From Flavobacterium terrisoli (GTDB lineage Bacteria > Bacteroidota > Bacteroidia > Flavobacteriales > Flavobacteriaceae), in assembly GCF_030167905.1 (NCBI RefSeq), contig NZ_JARGNA010000003.1:62001-126000 (forward strand): DNA of 64,000 bases, given 5' to 3'. The translations under genes and the position numbers were made by a program. The notes beneath the pieces are model-generated. The model searched no databases, was not told the DNA's origin, and worked only from the letters and a program-made list of their open reading frames with translations. Positions 61,478-64,000 of this stretch are shown here, one piece after another (position 1 is the first letter of the stretch; the number at the start of each line of letters is the position of its first letter).

Positions 61478-62095
61478 ATGTCTGGGTTAATTGGAAGAAA
61501 AATCGGCATGACCAGTATTTTCGACGAGAACGGGAAAAACATTCCTTGTACGGTAATCGAAGCTGGCCCTTGTGTCGTTACCCAAGTCAGAACCAATGAG
61601 GTTGACGGGTATTCAGCTCTTCAACTTGGTTTCGATGACAAAGGAGAAAAACACGCAACTAAAGCTGACTTAGGTCACTTTAAAAAAGCGGGTACTTCTG
61701 CTAAGAAAAAAGTCGTTGAATTCCAAGGATTTGAAGAAAATTACAAATTAGGTGATAACATCACTGTGGAAGTATTCAGCGAAGGAGAATTTGTTGATGT
61801 ACAAGGTGTATCAAAAGGAAAAGGTTTCCAAGGGGTTGTAAAACGTCACGGTTTTGGTGGTGTTGGACAAGCTACTCACGGACAACACAACCGTTTGAGA
61901 GCGCCAGGTTCTGTAGGAGCATCTTCTTATCCATCACGTGTATTCAAAGGAATGCGTATGGCCGGAAGAATGGGAGGTGATAATGTAAAAGTACAAAATC
62001 TTAGAGTTTTAAAAGTAGTGGCTGAAAAGAACCTACTTGTAGTTAAGGGAGCAATTCCTGGACACAAAAACTCTTACGTAATCATTCAGAAGTAA
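61478..62095 (+). CDS. rplC: Ribosomal protein L3
   Basis: The 205-residue protein begins [20 protein letters not shown] and has the L3 core [21 protein letters not shown] with the basic glycine-rich loop that reaches the peptidyl-transferase centre ([24 protein letters not shown]). It is an early assembly protein of the 50S subunit. The stop overlaps the rplD ATG by one base (TAATG), giving translational coupling. Confidence 0.99.
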   Translation: MSGLIGRKIGMTSIFDENGKNIPCTVIEAGPCVVTQVRTNEVDGYSALQLGFDDKGEKHATKADLGHFKKAGTSAKKKVVEFQGFEENYKLGDNITVEVFSEGEFVDVQGVSKGKGFQGVVKRHGFGGVGQATHGQHNRLRAPGSVGASSYPSRVFKGMRMAGRMGGDNVKVQNLRVLKVVAEKNLLVVKGAIPGHKNSYVIIQK

Positions 62096-62724
62096 TGGAA
62101 GTAAAAGTTTTAGATATCAACGGAAAAGATACTGGAAGAAAAGTTCAACTTTCTGATTCAGTATTCGGCATTGAGCCAAATAATCACGCAGTATATCTTG
62201 ATGTTAAGCAATACTTAGCAAATCAAAGACAAGGAACGCACAAAGCCAAAGAAAGAGCTGAAGTTGCAGGTTCTACGCGTAAGATTAAAAAACAAAAAGG
62301 TACAGGTACTGCACGTGCAGGATCTAAAAAGAGTCCATTGTTCAAAGGAGGAGGAACAGTATTCGGTCCAAGACCAAGAAGCTATTCTTTCAAATTGAAC
62401 AAAACAGTAAAAAGATTAGCGAGAAAATCTGCTTTCTCTTTAAAGGTTAAAGAATCAAATTTAGTAGTAGTGGAAGATTTCAATTTCGAAGCGCCAAACA
62501 CTAAAAATTTCATTAACGTTTTGAAAGCATTAGGATTAGAAAACAAAAAATCTTTGTTTGTGTTGGGTGAATCAAATAAAAATGTATATTTGTCGTCACG
62601 CAATTTGAAAGCTTCTAGCGTTGTAACTAACTCAGAATTAAGCACTTACGCAATTTTAAACGCGAATAATTTAGTGTTATCTGAAGGTTCTTTAGAAGGA
62701 ATTGTTGAAAATTTAAGCAAATAA
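62095..62724 (+). CDS. rplD: Ribosomal protein L4
   Basis: The 209-residue protein has the L4 words [31 protein letters not shown], the basic extended loop [28 protein letters not shown], and a C-terminal NLSK tail. In E. coli L4 represses the S10 operon through the S10 leader; the hairpin before rplC may be worth testing as a counterpart. It overlaps rplC by one base and is six bases before rplW. Confidence 0.99.
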   Translation: MEVKVLDINGKDTGRKVQLSDSVFGIEPNNHAVYLDVKQYLANQRQGTHKAKERAEVAGSTRKIKKQKGTGTARAGSKKSPLFKGGGTVFGPRPRSYSFKLNKTVKRLARKSAFSLKVKESNLVVVEDFNFEAPNTKNFINVLKALGLENKKSLFVLGESNKNVYLSSRNLKASSVVTNSELSTYAILNANNLVLSEGSLEGIVENLSK

Positions 62725-62730
62725 CAGGCC

Positions 62731-63021
62731 ATGAGTATCATAATTAAACCTATCATAACAGAAAAAATCACCAAAGAAGGTGAGGTTTTCAATCGTTTTG
62801 GTTTTGTTGTTGACAAAAAAGCCAACAAAGTTCAAATTAAGAAAGCTGTAGAAGCTGCTTATGGAATTACTGTTGTTGATGTGAACACAATGAACTACAG
62901 AGCTGACAGATCTACTAAATATACAAAAAGTGGTTTGATCAGTGGTAAAACGAACAGCTACAAAAAAGCTATCGTTCAAGTACAAGAAGGAGAAACAATA
63001 GATTTTTATAATAATATCTAA
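62731..63021 (+). CDS. rplW: Ribosomal protein L23
   Basis: The 96-residue protein shows the L23 pattern MSIIIKPIITEKITKEGE, FGFVVDKKANKVQIKKAVEAAYGITVVDVNTMNYRAD and KAIVQVQEGETIDFY. It sits at the exit of the peptide tunnel and binds trigger factor and the signal recognition particle. Six bases separate it from both neighbours. Confidence 0.99.
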   Translation: MSIIIKPIITEKITKEGEVFNRFGFVVDKKANKVQIKKAVEAAYGITVVDVNTMNYRADRSTKYTKSGLISGKTNSYKKAIVQVQEGETIDFYNNI

Positions 63022-63027
63022 TAGAAA

Positions 63028-63852
63028 ATGTCAGTTAGAAAATTAAAACCTATTACCCCTGGTCAGCGTTTTAGAGTTGTGAATGGTTTTGACGCCATCA
63101 CGACTGATAAGCCGGAGCGTTCATTGATCGCACCGATAAAAAACTCAGGTGGTAGAAATAGTCAAGGAAAAATGACCATGCGTTATACAGGCGGTGGTCA
63201 CAAACAAAGGTATCGTATCATTGATTTCAAAAGAACTAAAGTTGGAATTCCGGCTACAGTGAAATCAATCGAGTATGATCCAAACAGAACTGCTTTTATC
63301 GCATTATTGTGGTATGCTGATGGAGAGAAAACGTATATCGTTGCTCAAAACGGTCTGCAAGTAGGACAAACAGTTGTATCTGGTGAAGGTGCAGCTCCTG
63401 AAATCGGAAACACTTTGCCTTTGAGCAAAATTCCATTGGGAACTGTAATTTCTTGTATTGAATTACGCCCGGGGCAAGGAGCTACTATTGCTAGAAGTGC
63501 AGGAACTTTTGCTCAGTTAATGGCAAGAGATGGTAAATATGCAACAATTAAAATGCCGTCAGGAGAAACAAGATTGATCTTGTTGACTTGTTCAGCTACA
63601 ATTGGAGCAGTATCTAACTCTGACCACCAATTAATCGTATCTGGTAAAGCAGGTAGATCAAGATGGTTAGGTAGAAGACCAAGAACAAGACCGGTAGCGA
63701 TGAACCCTGTCGATCACCCAATGGGTGGTGGTGAAGGACGTTCTTCTGGAGGTCACCCACGTTCTAGAAAAGGTCTACCAGCTAAAGGTTACAGAACTCG
63801 TTCAAAAGTTAACCCGAGCAACAAGTATATTGTAGAACGCAGAAAGAAATAA
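63028..63852 (+). CDS. rplB: Ribosomal protein L2
   Basis: The 274-residue protein has the L2 core [58 protein letters not shown] basic tail and [16 protein letters not shown]. It is needed for subunit joining and for the peptidyl-transferase centre. It is ten bases ahead of rpsS. Confidence 0.99.
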   Translation: MSVRKLKPITPGQRFRVVNGFDAITTDKPERSLIAPIKNSGGRNSQGKMTMRYTGGGHKQRYRIIDFKRTKVGIPATVKSIEYDPNRTAFIALLWYADGEKTYIVAQNGLQVGQTVVSGEGAAPEIGNTLPLSKIPLGTVISCIELRPGQGATIARSAGTFAQLMARDGKYATIKMPSGETRLILLTCSATIGAVSNSDHQLIVSGKAGRSRWLGRRPRTRPVAMNPVDHPMGGGEGRSSGGHPRSRKGLPAKGYRTRSKVNPSNKYIVERRKK

Positions 63853-63862
63853 TTAGATAGAC

Positions 63863-64000
63863 ATGGCACGTTCATTAAAAAAAGGACCATTTGTTCACTA
63901 TAAATTAGATAAAAAAGTTCAGGAGAATATCGCTGGAGGAAATAAAGGAGTTGTTAAGACCTGGTCTAGAGCTTCTATGATTACACCAGATTTCGTTGGA
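63863..64000 (+). CDS. rpsS: Ribosomal protein S19 (partial, runs off right edge)
   Basis: From the ATG at 63863, 46 codons read [20 protein letters not shown] and continue [21 protein letters not shown], the start of S19. It binds the 30S head with S13. The remaining half of the gene, then rplV, rpsC and so on, should follow to the right in standard S10-operon order. Confidence 0.97.
   Translation, partial: MARSLKKGPFVHYKLDKKVQENIAGGNKGVVKTWSRASMITPDFVG

Noticed and set aside
1..64000. CRISPR arrays, tRNA or rRNA genes, transposases, phage genes
   Set aside because: No regularly spaced repeats, cloverleaf patterns, rRNA motifs or integrase/transposase frames were recognised on reading both strands.

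Overview
This AT-rich window comes from the chromosome of a member of the Bacteroidota, most likely a Flavobacterium or close relative. The signs are a SusC/SusD outer-membrane pair, giant secreted proteins ending in type IX secretion (T9SS) sorting domains, a group of Bacteroidota-type housekeeping genes (gcvP, purE/purK, hpt-adk-obgE, mpl, rarA), many -7 boxes of the TAnnTTTG type used by this phylum, and few Shine-Dalgarno sequences. No tRNA, rRNA, CRISPR array, transposase or phage gene was recognised.

Layout. 1-405 is the start of an MlaE-type lipid-transport permease that runs off the left edge. 524-3000 (minus) holds a glycosyltransferase, a methyltransferase and a ketosynthase III. 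3123-4751 (minus) holds a truncated haemoglobin, a lipoprotein and a small secreted protein framed by near-perfect inverted repeats. 4885-7728 is gcvP. 7907-11360 holds a UbiA-like membrane protein converging on an apparent operon (a GbsR/MarR-type regulator, four small membrane proteins and an SRPBCC protein) that carries two copies of one palindrome, one over the regulator's promoter and one before the first membrane gene. 11503-16036 (minus) has an M3 peptidase, purE/purK and a helical protein. 16169-21233 has a fibronectin-type lipoprotein, hpt, adk, a CorC-family protein and obgE, then a small membrane gene and a second, diverged copy of the obgE 3' end. 21636-43122 is the cell-surface and export block: an S46 dipeptidyl-peptidase, a 2168-residue alpha-2-macroglobulin with an inserted SusC-like plug module, and two T9SS-sorted proteins of about 2000 residues. 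43503-51273 has a TPR protein, mpl, a DUF1287 lipoprotein, radC, a HAD nucleotidase, a secreted protein, rarA, a rhomboid protease and rlmB. 51341-57829 (minus) is a SusD/SusC pair and a BamA/TamA-like protein. 57927 to the right edge is the start of the str-S10 ribosomal operon (rpsL, rpsG, fusA, rpsJ, rplC, rplD, rplW, rplB, partial rpsS).

How the parts work together. The envelope theme dominates: lipid transport, peptidoglycan recycling (mpl), nutrient import (SusCD plus a periplasmic dipeptidyl-peptidase), protease trapping (alpha-2-macroglobulin) and T9SS adhesin-like proteins. The best candidates for something undescribed are the palindrome-controlled membrane-protein operon, the plug-containing alpha-2-macroglobulin, the inverted-repeat gene cassette at 4334-4783, and the obgE 3' duplication, which looks like a recombination scar.
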